From positions 186,001 through 250,000 of the forward strand of contig KZ478064.1 of NCBI GenBank assembly GCA_002837195.1: DNA of 64,000 nucleotides. The letters run 5' to 3'. The notes below the pieces were generated by a model. The model saw only the letters and a program-made list of their open reading frames with translations. It was not told where the DNA came from and ran no database searches. Position numbers and translations under genes: made by a program. Within the stretch, counting starts at the first letter, position 1. Each line of letters starts with the position of its first letter. The stretch is from Enterobacterales bacterium CwR94. Lineage in GTDB: Bacteria; Pseudomonadota; Gammaproteobacteria; Enterobacterales; Enterobacteriaceae. Shown here piece after piece: positions 33,326 through 42,063 of this stretch.

Positions 33326-34795
33326 ATGATGGAGTCTTTTGATCTCTACATCAACGGGCAGTTTGAGTCCGGTTCGGCGCGTTTCGACTCGCTGAATCCT
33401 GCCACTGAACATCCCTGGGCGTCGATTGCCGAAGCCCGGGAAGCGGAGACGCACCGCGCGGTTGAGGCGGCGGTGCAGGCTTTTAACGGCACCGAGTGGC
33501 GCAGCTTGACCGCCAGCGCCCGTGGCAAGCTGCTGTTGAAATTAGCGGATTTGGTGGAAGCCAACGCGCCGGAGCTGGCGCGGCTGGAAACCCTGGACAC
33601 CGGTAAAATCATTCGCGAAACCCGTGCGCAAATTGCCTATGTGGCGGAGTACTACCGCTATTACGCAGGGTTGGCGGACAAGATGGAAGGGCACGTGCTG
33701 GCGATCGACAAGCCGGATATGGAAACCTGGGTGAAGCGTGAACCGGTGGGCGTAGTCGCTGCCGTGATCCCGTGGAACAGCCAGTTGTTTCTGTCGGCGG
33801 TGAAGATTGGCCCGGCGATTGCCGCAGGTTGTACGCTGGTGGTCAAAGCGTCAGAAGCGGCACCGGCCCCGCTGTTAGCCTTTGCCAAACTGGTGGATCA
33901 AGCAGGGTTTCCAAAAGGCGTCATTAACGTGATCACTGGCTTTGCAGAGCAGTGCGCCGCCGTGCTGACGCGCCATCCGCAAATTGAGCATATTGCCTTT
34001 ACCGGTGGCGCTGAAACCGCAAAACACATTATTCGTAACAGTGCTGAAAACCTGGCGAAAACCTCACTGGAACTGGGCGGAAAATCACCCTTTATCGTGT
34101 TTGAGGATGCGGATCTGGAAAGCGCGGCCAATGCCCAGGTGGCGGCGATTTTCGCGGCGTCCGGTCAGAGCTGCGTCGCCGGTTCGCGCCTGCTGGTGGC
34201 GGAGTCGGTAAAAGACGCGCTGCTGGAGCGGTTATTGGCGAAGGTGCGCAATATCGTTATTGGTTGCCCGCAGCAAATGGAAACGCAATTTGGCCCGCTG
34301 TGTACGGCGCGGCAAAAAGCGGTGATTGAAGAGGTGGTGGCGCGTTCCGTTGAGCAAGGTGCGCGACGCTTGACCAGCCATCCTGATTTCCACGGGCCGG
34401 GGTTTTATTATCCGCCAACCATTCTGGATTGTTCTGCCGCACCTGAAGCGGAGAGCGTGACGCGTGAGCTGTTTGGCCCGGTGTTATCCGTGCTGAGTTT
34501 TCGCGATGAAGCGGAGGCGATTGCGCTGGCCAATGCGACGGAATACGGTCTGGCCGCTGGCGTCTTTACTCAAAATCTCACCCGTGCGCACCGCGTTACG
34601 AAGCAACTTCGTGCCGGTATTGTGTGGCTGAATACTTACCGCGCCGTTTCTCCTCTGGCGCCGTTCGGTGGTTATGGCAAGTCCGGCTTTGGCCGGGAAG
34701 GCGGCATTGACGCTGCACTCGAGTACACCACGACCAAAACGGTCTGGTTACGTACCAGCGATGCGCCTATCGATGATCCCTTCGTGATGCGCTGA
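33326..34795 (+). CDS. Aldehyde dehydrogenase family protein
   Basis: A 489-residue NAD(P)-dependent aldehyde dehydrogenase. The catalytic cysteine is C283 in GQSCVAGS and the general-base glutamate is in LELGGKSP about 34 residues earlier; the cofactor region PWNSQLFLSAVKIGPAIAAG is complete. AGGAGG precedes a tandem ATGATG; the second ATG at 33329 is equally possible. Within the operon it would oxidise the semialdehyde left after ring or chain opening to an acid, as succinate-semialdehyde dehydrogenases do in pyridine breakdown. The gene is 11 bases after the monooxygenase. Confidence 0.92.
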   Translation: MMESFDLYINGQFESGSARFDSLNPATEHPWASIAEAREAETHRAVEAAVQAFNGTEWRSLTASARGKLLLKLADLVEANAPELARLETLDTGKIIRETRAQIAYVAEYYRYYAGLADKMEGHVLAIDKPDMETWVKREPVGVVAAVIPWNSQLFLSAVKIGPAIAAGCTLVVKASEAAPAPLLAFAKLVDQAGFPKGVINVITGFAEQCAAVLTRHPQIEHIAFTGGAETAKHIIRNSAENLAKTSLELGGKSPFIVFEDADLESAANAQVAAIFAASGQSCVAGSRLLVAESVKDALLERLLAKVRNIVIGCPQQMETQFGPLCTARQKAVIEEVVARSVEQGARRLTSHPDFHGPGFYYPPTILDCSAAPEAESVTRELFGPVLSVLSFRDEAEAIALANATEYGLAAGVFTQNLTRAHRVTKQLRAGIVWLNTYRAVSPLAPFGGYGKSGFGREGGIDAALEYTTTKTVWLRTSDAPIDDPFVMR

Positions 34796-34878
34796 CGCTG
34801 TATTCCCTCTCGTTCGCGGGAGGGATGCTCTCTCACTCTACCCTACAAAAAATATAACGGTGTAAGCCGGAGGATGTC

Positions 34879-36273
34879 ATGCGTTCTCAAACACAACCAA
34901 GCACGTTAATAGAAGATAAATCCATTGATTACGTCCCCGCCTCAGAGCGACATGGGCACGTCCGCAGTTTATTTACGCTGTGGTTCTGTACCAATATCGC
35001 GCCGCTGGCGGTGGTCACCGGGGCCATCGCAACACAAACGTTTCATCTCTCCATTCTGTCAGCACTGACGGCGATCATCGCCGGGCACGTGTTTGGCGGG
35101 ATTTTCCTGGGGCTGACTTCCGCGCAAGGGCCACAGGTGGGCATACCGCAGATGGTGCAAAGCCGTGCGCAATTTGGCCGCTACGGTTCACTGCTGGTTA
35201 TCGCCTTTACTACGGTAATCTATCTCGGTTTCTTTATTTCCAATATCACGCTGTCCGGGAAAGTGATCAACAACGTGATCCCGGCGATCAACGTGCACAA
35301 TGCCACCATTGTGGGGGCCATTGTGGCCACACTGATCGGGGTCGTAGGGTATAACTTTATCCATAAGATCAACAAAGTGGGGGCCTGGGTTATGGGGGCC
35401 GCGTTGATCTTAGGACTGATTGTTATGCTGACACAGCCGCTGCCTGCAGACTTTTGGCAGCGCGGTCAGTTCACGCTCGCGGGCTGGTTTGCGACCTTCT
35501 GTATCGGGGCCGTGTGGCAAATCAGCTTTTCACCTTACACCTCGGATTATTCACGCTATTTACCTGCCAGCGTGGGCATAGCACGCCCCTTCTTCTATAC
35601 CTGGCTGGGCGCCTGTGCAGGCACCATTCTGGCCTTCGTCTTCGGTATGGTGGCGGTCAATATGATCGGTGGCGACACCGAAGCGATGGTGGCTGTGCGT
35701 CAGGCAACCGGCTGGCTGGGCCCGATCCTGATGGTGCTGTTCCTGATTAACATCATCTGTCACAACGCGATGAATTTGTACGGAGCCGTACTGTCGCTGA
35801 TCACCGCCGTGCAAACCTTTATGCCGCGTTGGATGCCCAATGGACGCGTGCGCATGGTGTTTTCAGCACTGGTCCTGGTGGGATCGGTGCTGGTGGCACT
35901 GGCGGCATCGGCCAACTTTGTCAGCTTCTTTATCAATCTGATTTTGGCCCTGATCGCGGTGCTGATCCCGTGGTGCATGATCAACCTGATCGACTTCTAC
36001 TTTGTGAAGAAGCAGAAGTATGACACCGATGCGATCTTCCAGCCGGATGGTGGCCGCTATGGGCTACTTAACCGCCAGGCATTAACCATCTATTTTGTCG
36101 GCATCCTGGTGCAGATCCCGTTTATGGAAAACGCTTTCTTTATCGGGCCTTATGCGCGTCTGATCCCCGGCGCTGACATCTCGTGGGTCATCAGCATGGT
36201 GGTGACGGGCGTGCTGTATCCCCTGTTTTGCCGCCGCGAAATCGGCTGGGTTGCGCAGCCACAGCGTGACTAA
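34879..36273 (+). CDS. NCS1-family permease (purine-cytosine permease-like)
   Basis: A 464-residue inner-membrane transporter with about 12 segments, of the nucleobase-cation symporter-1/cytosine permease family (YVPASERHGHVRSLFTLWF, GLTSAQGPQVGIPQMVQSRAQFG, FSPYTSDYSRYLP, NIICHNAMNLYG). Members carry cytosine, hydantoins, allantoin, uracil, thiamine precursors or pyridoxine, all N-heterocycles. Being the last gene of the operon it is the best clue to the substrate. GGAGG lies before the ATG. An 80-base gap with a weak inverted repeat separates it from the aldehyde dehydrogenase; a terminator follows it. Confidence 0.9.
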   Translation: MRSQTQPSTLIEDKSIDYVPASERHGHVRSLFTLWFCTNIAPLAVVTGAIATQTFHLSILSALTAIIAGHVFGGIFLGLTSAQGPQVGIPQMVQSRAQFGRYGSLLVIAFTTVIYLGFFISNITLSGKVINNVIPAINVHNATIVGAIVATLIGVVGYNFIHKINKVGAWVMGAALILGLIVMLTQPLPADFWQRGQFTLAGWFATFCIGAVWQISFSPYTSDYSRYLPASVGIARPFFYTWLGACAGTILAFVFGMVAVNMIGGDTEAMVAVRQATGWLGPILMVLFLINIICHNAMNLYGAVLSLITAVQTFMPRWMPNGRVRMVFSALVLVGSVLVALAASANFVSFFINLILALIAVLIPWCMINLIDFYFVKKQKYDTDAIFQPDGGRYGLLNRQALTIYFVGILVQIPFMENAFFIGPYARLIPGADISWVISMVVTGVLYPLFCRREIGWVAQPQRD

Positions 36274-36294
36274 CGAAATGTGATGTGTGTCGCA

Positions 36295-36340
36295 AAAACG
36301 ACCTCTGTTATATCCAGATGGGTATAACAGAGGCGTTTTC
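36295..36340 (+). terminator. Terminator of the catabolic operon
   Basis: CCTCTGTTATA (36302-36312) pairs perfectly with TATAACAGAGG (36323-36333); the stem is extended by AAAACG/CGTTTT across one bulged base, and the T run is part of CGTTTTC. It lies 29 bases after the permease stop. Confidence 0.8.
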
Positions 36341-36520
36341 ATTATTAGGCCTATAAACAGTAGGTTATCAGAATTTTCGTGTTTCTCTCTCGCCTGTAAT
36401 AACCCGCTATTTACATTAGTTAACATTTTGCTTACTTGAGTTGACACTCGAAACGCTTAATTTAGAGCCAAAGCGTTCACGCGAATAATTATTAGCGCCT
36501 TAATCATTAGGCCGCTTGAT

Positions 36521-36536
36521 TGTGACCCGATTCACA
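36521..36536. promoter_or_regulatory. CRP-type site before the gluconate dehydrogenase operon
   Basis: TGTGACCCGATTCACA matches both CRP half sites TGTGA-N6-TCACA. Its centre is only 38 bases before the likely start codon, so bound CRP would overlap the expected promoter or the untranslated leader; this would suit repression, or the true start lies further downstream. Confidence 0.6.
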
Positions 36537-36566
36537 GTTCTTTTCACACCGATTGGATGGTAATTG

Positions 36567-37295
36567 ATGAGCAAGAAGAGCAACGAGGCTATGCCCTCGC
36601 GGCGGCGTTTTCTGCAGAAAACGCTGTCGTTAATCCCATTGGCGGCTGCGGGCAGCAGCGTCGTTTCACTCAGCACCCAGGCTACCAGTACCCCTTCCCC
36701 TGAGGGCGTCTCCGCCCACTATGTTCCCACTTTTTTTAATAATGACGAATGGCGTTTTATCCTGGCGGCAACCGATCGTCTGATTCCGCAGGATGAGTAT
36801 GGCCCTGGCGCGATTGCCGAGGGCGTGCCGGTGTTTATCGACAAACAGATGGAACTGCCATACGGCCACGGCCATTTGTGGTACATGCAAGGCCCCTTCG
36901 CTGACGCCGCCCCCGAGCTGGGTTATCAGTCACACCTTGTGCCACGTGAGACCTATCGCCGTGGCATCAAAGCGATTAACGCACATTGCCAACAGCAGAT
37001 GAAAAAAGCCTTTGCCGATCTGAGCCACGCTGAACAAGAACAGCTCCTGACGCAACTGGAGAAGGGCGAACTGACCTTTGATGATGTGCCAGGCAAACTC
37101 TTTTTTACGCAACTGCTGGAAAACACCAAAGAAGGCTACCTGGCTGACCCGCTGCACGGGGGAAATCAGACGCTGGCTTCCTGGAAGCTGATTGGCTTCC
37201 CAGGCGCGCGTGCGGATTACCAGCAAGTGATGGACAACCCAAACAAAGTCTATCCCTTAGGGCCAGTGAGTATTTCAGGGAAGCGGAGCGTATAA
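36567..37295 (+). CDS. Gluconate 2-dehydrogenase subunit 3 family protein (Tat-exported small subunit)
   Basis: A 242-residue protein with a twin-arginine leader (PSRRRFLQKTLSLIPLAAAG) and the gluconate 2-dehydrogenase subunit 3 domain (WRFILAATDRLIPQDEYGPGA, and GKLFFTQLLENTKEGYLADP later). The small subunit is folded and exported through Tat, carrying the flavin subunit with it. ATG at 36567 is the first canonical start; TTG at 36564 is in the same frame. The flavoprotein gene follows 3 bases after the stop. A CRP-type site lies in the leader. Confidence 0.9.
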   Translation: MSKKSNEAMPSRRRFLQKTLSLIPLAAAGSSVVSLSTQATSTPSPEGVSAHYVPTFFNNDEWRFILAATDRLIPQDEYGPGAIAEGVPVFIDKQMELPYGHGHLWYMQGPFADAAPELGYQSHLVPRETYRRGIKAINAHCQQQMKKAFADLSHAEQEQLLTQLEKGELTFDDVPGKLFFTQLLENTKEGYLADPLHGGNQTLASWKLIGFPGARADYQQVMDNPNKVYPLGPVSISGKRSV

Positions 37296-37298
37296 ATC

Positions 37299-39074
37299 AT
37301 GGCAATTAAAAAAGATCCGGTCGATGTATTGATCGTGGGTTTTGGCTGGACGGGTTCCGTGATGGCAATGGAACTGGCAGACACCGGCCTTAAAATTCTG
37401 GCGCTGGAGCGCGGTGAAGCGCGCGATACCTATCCTGACTTCGCCTACCCGCGGATTGCCGATGAGCTGACCTACGGGATTCGCTTAAAGCTGTTTCAGA
37501 ACCCGTCGAAAGAGACGGTAACGGTGCGCCATACCTCATCGGAAACCGCATTACCTTATCGTCGTTTTGGCTCTTTCTTGCCAGGCGATGGGGTGGGCGG
37601 TGCAGGCGTACACTGGAACGGCATGCTGTGGCGCCCGCTGGAAGCGGACATCAAAATGCGCAGTACGGTGATTGAGCGTTACGGTGCTGATTTCATCCCT
37701 CAGGATATGACGGTGCAAGACTATCCGTTCACCTATGCAGAGATGGAACCGTTCTTTGATAAGTTTGAGAAAATCTGCGGTACGGCGGGGCAGGCGGGCA
37801 ACATCAACGGTGAGAAGCTGGAGGGCGGTAACCCGTTCGAAGCACCGCGTAACAATCCCTATCCGACGAAAGCCCTGAAACAGCAATACTCCGGCATTTT
37901 ATTCAGTAAAGCGGCCAAAAACCTGGGCTATCACCCGTTCCCGGTCCCTGCTGCCAACTGTAGCGAACCCTATACCAACCCTTATGGCGTGCAACTGGGG
38001 GTGTGTAACTACTGTGGCTACTGCGAGCGTTTCGGCTGTTTCAACTACTCCAAAGCCTCGCCACAGGCCAACGTATTACCCGCCTTGCGCCAGCATGAAA
38101 ACTTTGAGCTGCGCACGCAGGCGCATGTGCTGCGGGTGAACACCGATTCCACAGGGACGAAAGCCACCGGGGTGACCTATCTGGATGCCAATGGACAGGA
38201 AGTCGAACAGCCTGCGAATCTGGTGGTGCTCAGTGCCTTCCAACTGCACAACGTGCGTTTGCTGCTGCTGTCGAAAATCGGCAAACCTTACGATCCGGTA
38301 ACGGGAGAAGGTGTGGTGGGCCGTAACTACGCCTATCAAATGAACGGTGGTGTGAAGTTGTTCTTCGACAAAGAGAGTGATTTCAATCCGTTCGCCGCCA
38401 CCGGTGCGACCGGCATGTTTATCGATGAATTCAACGCCGAAAACTTCGATCATTCGGGGCTGGGGTTTGTGGGCGGGGCAACCATTTCTGCCACCATCAC
38501 CGGCGGACGCCCGATTCAACAAATGGGCTTACCAGGCAAAGCGCCGTCATGGGGCAGTGGCTGGAAGAAGGCCATCTCCGAAAACTATCTGCACAGCATG
38601 GGCGTGGGCTCTTCCGGCTCGGTCATGCCGTATAAACAGTGCTATCTGGATCTGGACCCAACTTACAAAGACGTTTACGGCCAGCCACTGCTGCGCATGA
38701 CCTTTGACTGGCAGCAAAATGAGTTGAAGATGACCAATTTTATCGCCGGGAAGGCCGAAGCGATCGTGAAAGAGATTGGGCCTAAGCACTACGAAATGGG
38801 CTTTAAAGGCATGAATGCACACTACGATGTGCGGCCTTATCAGTCGACCCACACCACCGGCGGTGCGGTGATGGGGGATAACCCGAAAACCAGCGTGGTC
38901 AACAAGTATCTGCAAAGCTGGGATGTGCCTAACCTGTTTGTGCTGGGTGCCTGCTGCTTCCCACAAAACCTGGCCTATAACCCAACGGGCATTGTTGGCG
39001 CGACAGCGCTGTTCGCGGCGCATGCGATTCGCACTCAGTATCTGGCGAATCCTGGCCCATTGGTTCAGGCCTGA
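37299..39074 (+). CDS. GMC-type flavoprotein, gluconate 2-dehydrogenase large subunit
   Basis: A 591-residue FAD enzyme of the glucose-methanol-choline type. The N-terminal dinucleotide motif is VLIVGFGWTGSVMAMELA (about residues 9-26); the C-terminal catalytic and FAD-contact regions include STHTTGGAVMGDNP and FVLGACCFPQNLAYNPTGIVGATA. Two CxxC-like groups (CNYCGYCERFGC) are visible, possibly an iron-sulfur site as reported for related dehydrogenases. It oxidises gluconate to 2-ketogluconate (or 2-ketogluconate to the diketo form) on the periplasmic side and passes electrons to the cytochrome subunit. No signal of its own: it rides on the Tat small subunit. Confidence 0.92.
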   Translation: MAIKKDPVDVLIVGFGWTGSVMAMELADTGLKILALERGEARDTYPDFAYPRIADELTYGIRLKLFQNPSKETVTVRHTSSETALPYRRFGSFLPGDGVGGAGVHWNGMLWRPLEADIKMRSTVIERYGADFIPQDMTVQDYPFTYAEMEPFFDKFEKICGTAGQAGNINGEKLEGGNPFEAPRNNPYPTKALKQQYSGILFSKAAKNLGYHPFPVPAANCSEPYTNPYGVQLGVCNYCGYCERFGCFNYSKASPQANVLPALRQHENFELRTQAHVLRVNTDSTGTKATGVTYLDANGQEVEQPANLVVLSAFQLHNVRLLLLSKIGKPYDPVTGEGVVGRNYAYQMNGGVKLFFDKESDFNPFAATGATGMFIDEFNAENFDHSGLGFVGGATISATITGGRPIQQMGLPGKAPSWGSGWKKAISENYLHSMGVGSSGSVMPYKQCYLDLDPTYKDVYGQPLLRMTFDWQQNELKMTNFIAGKAEAIVKEIGPKHYEMGFKGMNAHYDVRPYQSTHTTGGAVMGDNPKTSVVNKYLQSWDVPNLFVLGACCFPQNLAYNPTGIVGATALFAAHAIRTQYLANPGPLVQA

Positions 39075-39092
39075 CAGGGAAGGAGAAAAGAC

Positions 39093-40361
39093 ATGAAAAT
39101 CACAACAGCACTGTCGTTATTCACCTTATGCCTGCTGAATGGACACGCCTGGGCGGCCGACAATCCCACCCTGAGCCGGGGAGAGTATTTGGCCAAAGCA
39201 GGCGACTGCGTGGCGTGCCACACGGTCGCCGGTGGCAAAGCCTTTGCGGGCGGGCTGGAAATGTCGACCCCAGTGGGCGCGGTGTATTCCACCAACATCA
39301 CGCCAGACAAAACCACCGGTATCGGTGAATATCGCTATGAAGATTTTGCCAATGCCGTGCGCAATGGCATCGCGAAAGATGGCCATCACCTGTACCCCGC
39401 GATGCCTTACACCTCGTTTGCCAAAGTCAGCGATGAGGATATGCACGCGCTGTATGACTACTTTATGCACCAGGTGAAGCCGGTGGCGCAGGCTAACCGC
39501 GACAGCGATATTCCCTGGCCGCTGAATATGCGCTGGCCGTTAGCGGTGTGGAACTGGGCGTTCCATGATGACGCGGTGTTCCAGCCCGATAGCCAGCAAA
39601 GCGAGGAGTGGAATCGCGGTGCCTATCTGGTACAAGGATTGGAGCACTGTGGCACCTGCCACACACCGCGCGGCATCGGTTTTCAGGAGAAAGCCTTGGA
39701 TCAACATGACCCTGCCTTCCTGACCGGCGGTACGCTAGAAGGGTGGCATGCTCCCGATCTCACGGGCAATATGAAATCGGGCCTGGGACGCTGGCAGGCA
39801 GACGACATCGTGACCTTCCTGAAAACCGGACGTAACGACCACAGTGCGGCGTTTGGATCGATGAGTGATGTGGTGGAGCACAGCACGCAGTACCTGAGCC
39901 AGGACGATCTGCATGCGATGGCGGTGTATCTGAAATCGCTGCCCTCATCCAACCCTGATGCACAACCACCGCAAGCCAATGACGCGACCACGGCCGCGCT
40001 GGTGAAAGGGGATATGCAGCAAACGGGCGCGCAGGAGTATGTCGATAACTGCGCGGCGTGCCACCGTTTAGACGGTGCGGGCTACAGCAAAACGTTCCCT
40101 GCGCTAGCGCATAACTCTGCGGTGCTCAGTGACGATCCTTCATCACTGATCAGCATTGTGCTCAAAGGCGGTCATGTGCCCATTACCCAGCAGGCACCGA
40201 CTGGGCTGGCCATGCCCGATTTTGGCTGGCGTTTGGATAATCAGCAAGTGGCTGATGTCGTGACCTTTATCCGCAATGGATGGGGCAATCAGGCACCGGC
40301 GGTGACCGCCGATCAGGTAAAGAAACTGCGCAGTGAGGAATCCACGGTAGAGAAACGCTAA
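39093..40361 (+). CDS. Triheme cytochrome c subunit of gluconate 2-dehydrogenase
   Basis: A 422-residue exported cytochrome with signal peptide (ending AWAAD, about residue 22) and three CxxCH heme sites at residues 39-43 (CVACH), 186-190 (CGTCH) and 320-324 (CAACH), the usual number for membrane alcohol/gluconate dehydrogenases. A ubiquinone-facing C-terminal anchor is weak here. It takes electrons from the flavin subunit and reduces quinone, so periplasmic sugar acids can feed respiration without uptake. GGAAGGAGAAAAG precedes the ATG, 18 bases after the flavoprotein stop. Full length and intact. Confidence 0.93.
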   Translation: MKITTALSLFTLCLLNGHAWAADNPTLSRGEYLAKAGDCVACHTVAGGKAFAGGLEMSTPVGAVYSTNITPDKTTGIGEYRYEDFANAVRNGIAKDGHHLYPAMPYTSFAKVSDEDMHALYDYFMHQVKPVAQANRDSDIPWPLNMRWPLAVWNWAFHDDAVFQPDSQQSEEWNRGAYLVQGLEHCGTCHTPRGIGFQEKALDQHDPAFLTGGTLEGWHAPDLTGNMKSGLGRWQADDIVTFLKTGRNDHSAAFGSMSDVVEHSTQYLSQDDLHAMAVYLKSLPSSNPDAQPPQANDATTAALVKGDMQQTGAQEYVDNCAACHRLDGAGYSKTFPALAHNSAVLSDDPSSLISIVLKGGHVPITQQAPTGLAMPDFGWRLDNQQVADVVTFIRNGWGNQAPAVTADQVKKLRSEESTVEKR

Positions 40362-40370
40362 GTCCTATCA

Positions 40371-40412
40371 CTGTTCTCCCGTTCGCCGCTGAGAGCGCGA
40401 ATGGGAGGACAG
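40371..40412. other. 16-bp stem-loop after the gluconate dehydrogenase operon
   Basis: CTGTTCTCCCGTTCGC (40371-40386) pairs with GCGAATGGGAGGACAG (40397-40412), with two G-U pairs and a 10-base loop. No T run follows, so it is a message-end stabiliser or REP-like palindrome more than a classic terminator. Confidence 0.65.
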
Positions 40413-40536
40413 CCTCTTCTGTTACCTTTTCCTTTGCCCCTTTCCTCTGGTTGCCTTTTGTTACCTCTTGCAGTTGATTTTGATGATTTCAGGGAGGTAT
40501 TACTATTGCCGTTAACCCCGCAAAAGGAATGTTCAT

Positions 40537-41016
40537 ATGAAAAACACGGTAATTGCGATGTCCCTGCTGTTAGTTGCCTCCGCTGCCTGTGCGCAGGGAG
40601 AAGTGCAACATGCGACCAACAGCACGGTAGAGGCGGCCCATGCGGGCGCAGATCACGCGAAAGAGAAACTGCATCAGACCGAGCACCGTATCCAGGAACA
40701 AAAAAGTCAGGCGCAGAGCACAGGTTCGACAACCGATACCTTAAAGCAAGACGGTGAGAAAACCTGGAATCGCACCAAAGAAGGGGCGGAAAAGGCGTGG
40801 GATAAAACCCGGCAGGGCTCTGAAAAAGCGTGGAACAACACCAAAGAGGGCAGCGCTAAGGCCTGGGATAAGACGAAGGAAGGCAGTGCCAAAGCCTGGG
40901 ATAAAACCAAAGAAGGCAGCGGTGAAGCCTGGGATAAGACGAAAGAAGGCAGTGCTAATGCCTGGGATAAAACCAAAGCAGGCGCTGAGGCATTAAAACA
41001 GCGGATCACGGAATAA
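40537..41016 (+). CDS. Exported protein with eight 11-residue repeats
   Basis: A 159-residue protein with a signal peptide (cleaved near ACA-QGE, residue 20), a linker rich in histidine and glutamine, then eight in-register 11-residue units at residues 72-159, the best being GSAKAWDKTKE. The regular spacing of Trp, Lys and Glu every 11 residues is the pattern of LEA group 3 and apolipoprotein-like amphipathic helices that wrap on membranes or protect proteins in drying. No named family recognised. It has its own ribosome site (AAAAGGAATG), lies 175 bases after the cytochrome, and ends at a bidirectional stem-loop. Confidence 0.82.
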   Translation: MKNTVIAMSLLLVASAACAQGEVQHATNSTVEAAHAGADHAKEKLHQTEHRIQEQKSQAQSTGSTTDTLKQDGEKTWNRTKEGAEKAWDKTRQGSEKAWNNTKEGSAKAWDKTKEGSAKAWDKTKEGSGEAWDKTKEGSANAWDKTKAGAEALKQRITE

Positions 41017-41030
41017 TCACGCGTTTCGCC

Positions 41031-41050
41031 GGGGAGGTGAGTGCCTCCCC
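41031..41050. terminator. Bidirectional hairpin between convergent genes
   Basis: GGGGAGG (41031-41037) pairs with CCTCCCC (41044-41050) around a 6-base loop. It lies between the stop codons of the repeat protein and the RcnB-type gene and could end both, though T runs are missing. Confidence 0.55.
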
Positions 41051-41060
41051 GAGCACGGAC

Positions 41061-41414
41061 TTAACGGAAATAGATATCGCCCGATATCGCTTGCAGCACT
41101 TTCGTGTCTGCTTCCGCCACCATAATGTAGTTGCCATTCAAATAGGCCCAATGGCTGCCTTCTTGCGGCGCTGGCAGGTGGCGTTTCTGCCAGTCTGCGA
41201 CTTTGTACTGATCTTCCAGATAATTGCCTGGCAGGCTGTCACCCACGCTGTAAGGCTGATAATTCACAAAAAAGTTTTTGATCTCATAGGTTTGCTGATT
41301 ATCCGGTTTCTGCGCTTCCGGGCGCGGGACGGTATTGTCTTCCGCTGCAGCTAAAAAGGGCACACTGCCTGCCAGCAGTGCGACGACGGTTAACGCAATT
41401 TTCATGTTTTTCAT
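41061..41414 (-). CDS. RcnB-family periplasmic protein
   Basis: A 117-residue exported protein (signal MKNMKIALTVVALLAGSVPFLAAAED) with the RcnB-type domain: IKNFFVNYQPYSVGDSLP, LEDQYKVADWQKRHLPAPQEGSHW and NGNYIMVAEADTKVLQAIS. RcnB in E. coli tunes Ni2+/Co2+ levels; many relatives are of unknown role and are called RcnB-family or DUF1315-like. GGGAGCC precedes the ATG. The gene is convergent with the 11-residue-repeat protein and is separated by a long AT-rich stretch from the adhesin gene. Confidence 0.82.
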   Translation of the reverse strand: MKNMKIALTVVALLAGSVPFLAAAEDNTVPRPEAQKPDNQQTYEIKNFFVNYQPYSVGDSLPGNYLEDQYKVADWQKRHLPAPQEGSHWAYLNGNYIMVAEADTKVLQAISGDIYFR

Positions 41415-42063
41415 TATGGCTCCCTACGCCGCCAGTTCGTCAGATTCATAACTAAAGACAACAAGATAACCCCAATTACTCCGCCAGTGGGCGAAATGAG
41501 TGTGAAACTTTTTGTCAGCGCGCAATAAACCGTGGCCGACCAATGAAAAGCAGAGTGCATCAAGCCGCATGGCCACCAGACGCAGGCAAATCACGCGCGC
41601 GCACCCGCCGTTTCCCGTGCTCTCCGTTAGCCTCCTTCTTGTCCCTGTGTCGATAGTTAACACCCTTAATTATTTGCTTCTTAAGTGGCAAGTAATTTGC
41701 CTTAGTGCGCACCAATATCCTTTATTACAGATAAGTTGAACTAACCATTCTTTATGGCTAGCAATAGTCACTATATTAAGTATATTTAATAGGAATAATC
41801 CTATTTGTCACCTAAACCTATAAACATCATGTTTTAGTGTTTTTGTATTTATCTGTTTTATATGAATTTTATCACCACGGCACATTTGTTCACTTCAGGT
41901 GAGTGGGAGGTTTCACTGGCTAAATTACTCAATATAAAAATGAATTTGACTTAAATAACCTGCACCTCTTTGTCGAGAGGTAAATAACATCACAGAGTAA
42001 TACCTGCATCATTGTTAAAAAATGATAAAGGATTACGGAGGTTGGCTTACGCCAAATAAAAAG
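41415..42063. other. 649-bp leader region of the trimeric autotransporter
   Basis: No convincing gene. From about 41660 to 42060 it is very AT-rich, typical of H-NS-silenced control regions before adhesin genes. GGAGG at 42038 is too far from the likely start at 42064. The 240-base minus frame at 41424-41663 is a random frame by composition. Confidence 0.5.

Noticed and set aside
40750-41013. 33-nucleotide repeats suggesting a CRISPR or VNTR element
   Set aside because: The repeats are in frame and encode an 11-residue protein repeat after a signal peptide; there are no unique spacers.
41424-41663. 79-codon minus-strand frame
   Set aside because: No ribosome site or recognisable pattern, and it lies in a likely control region.
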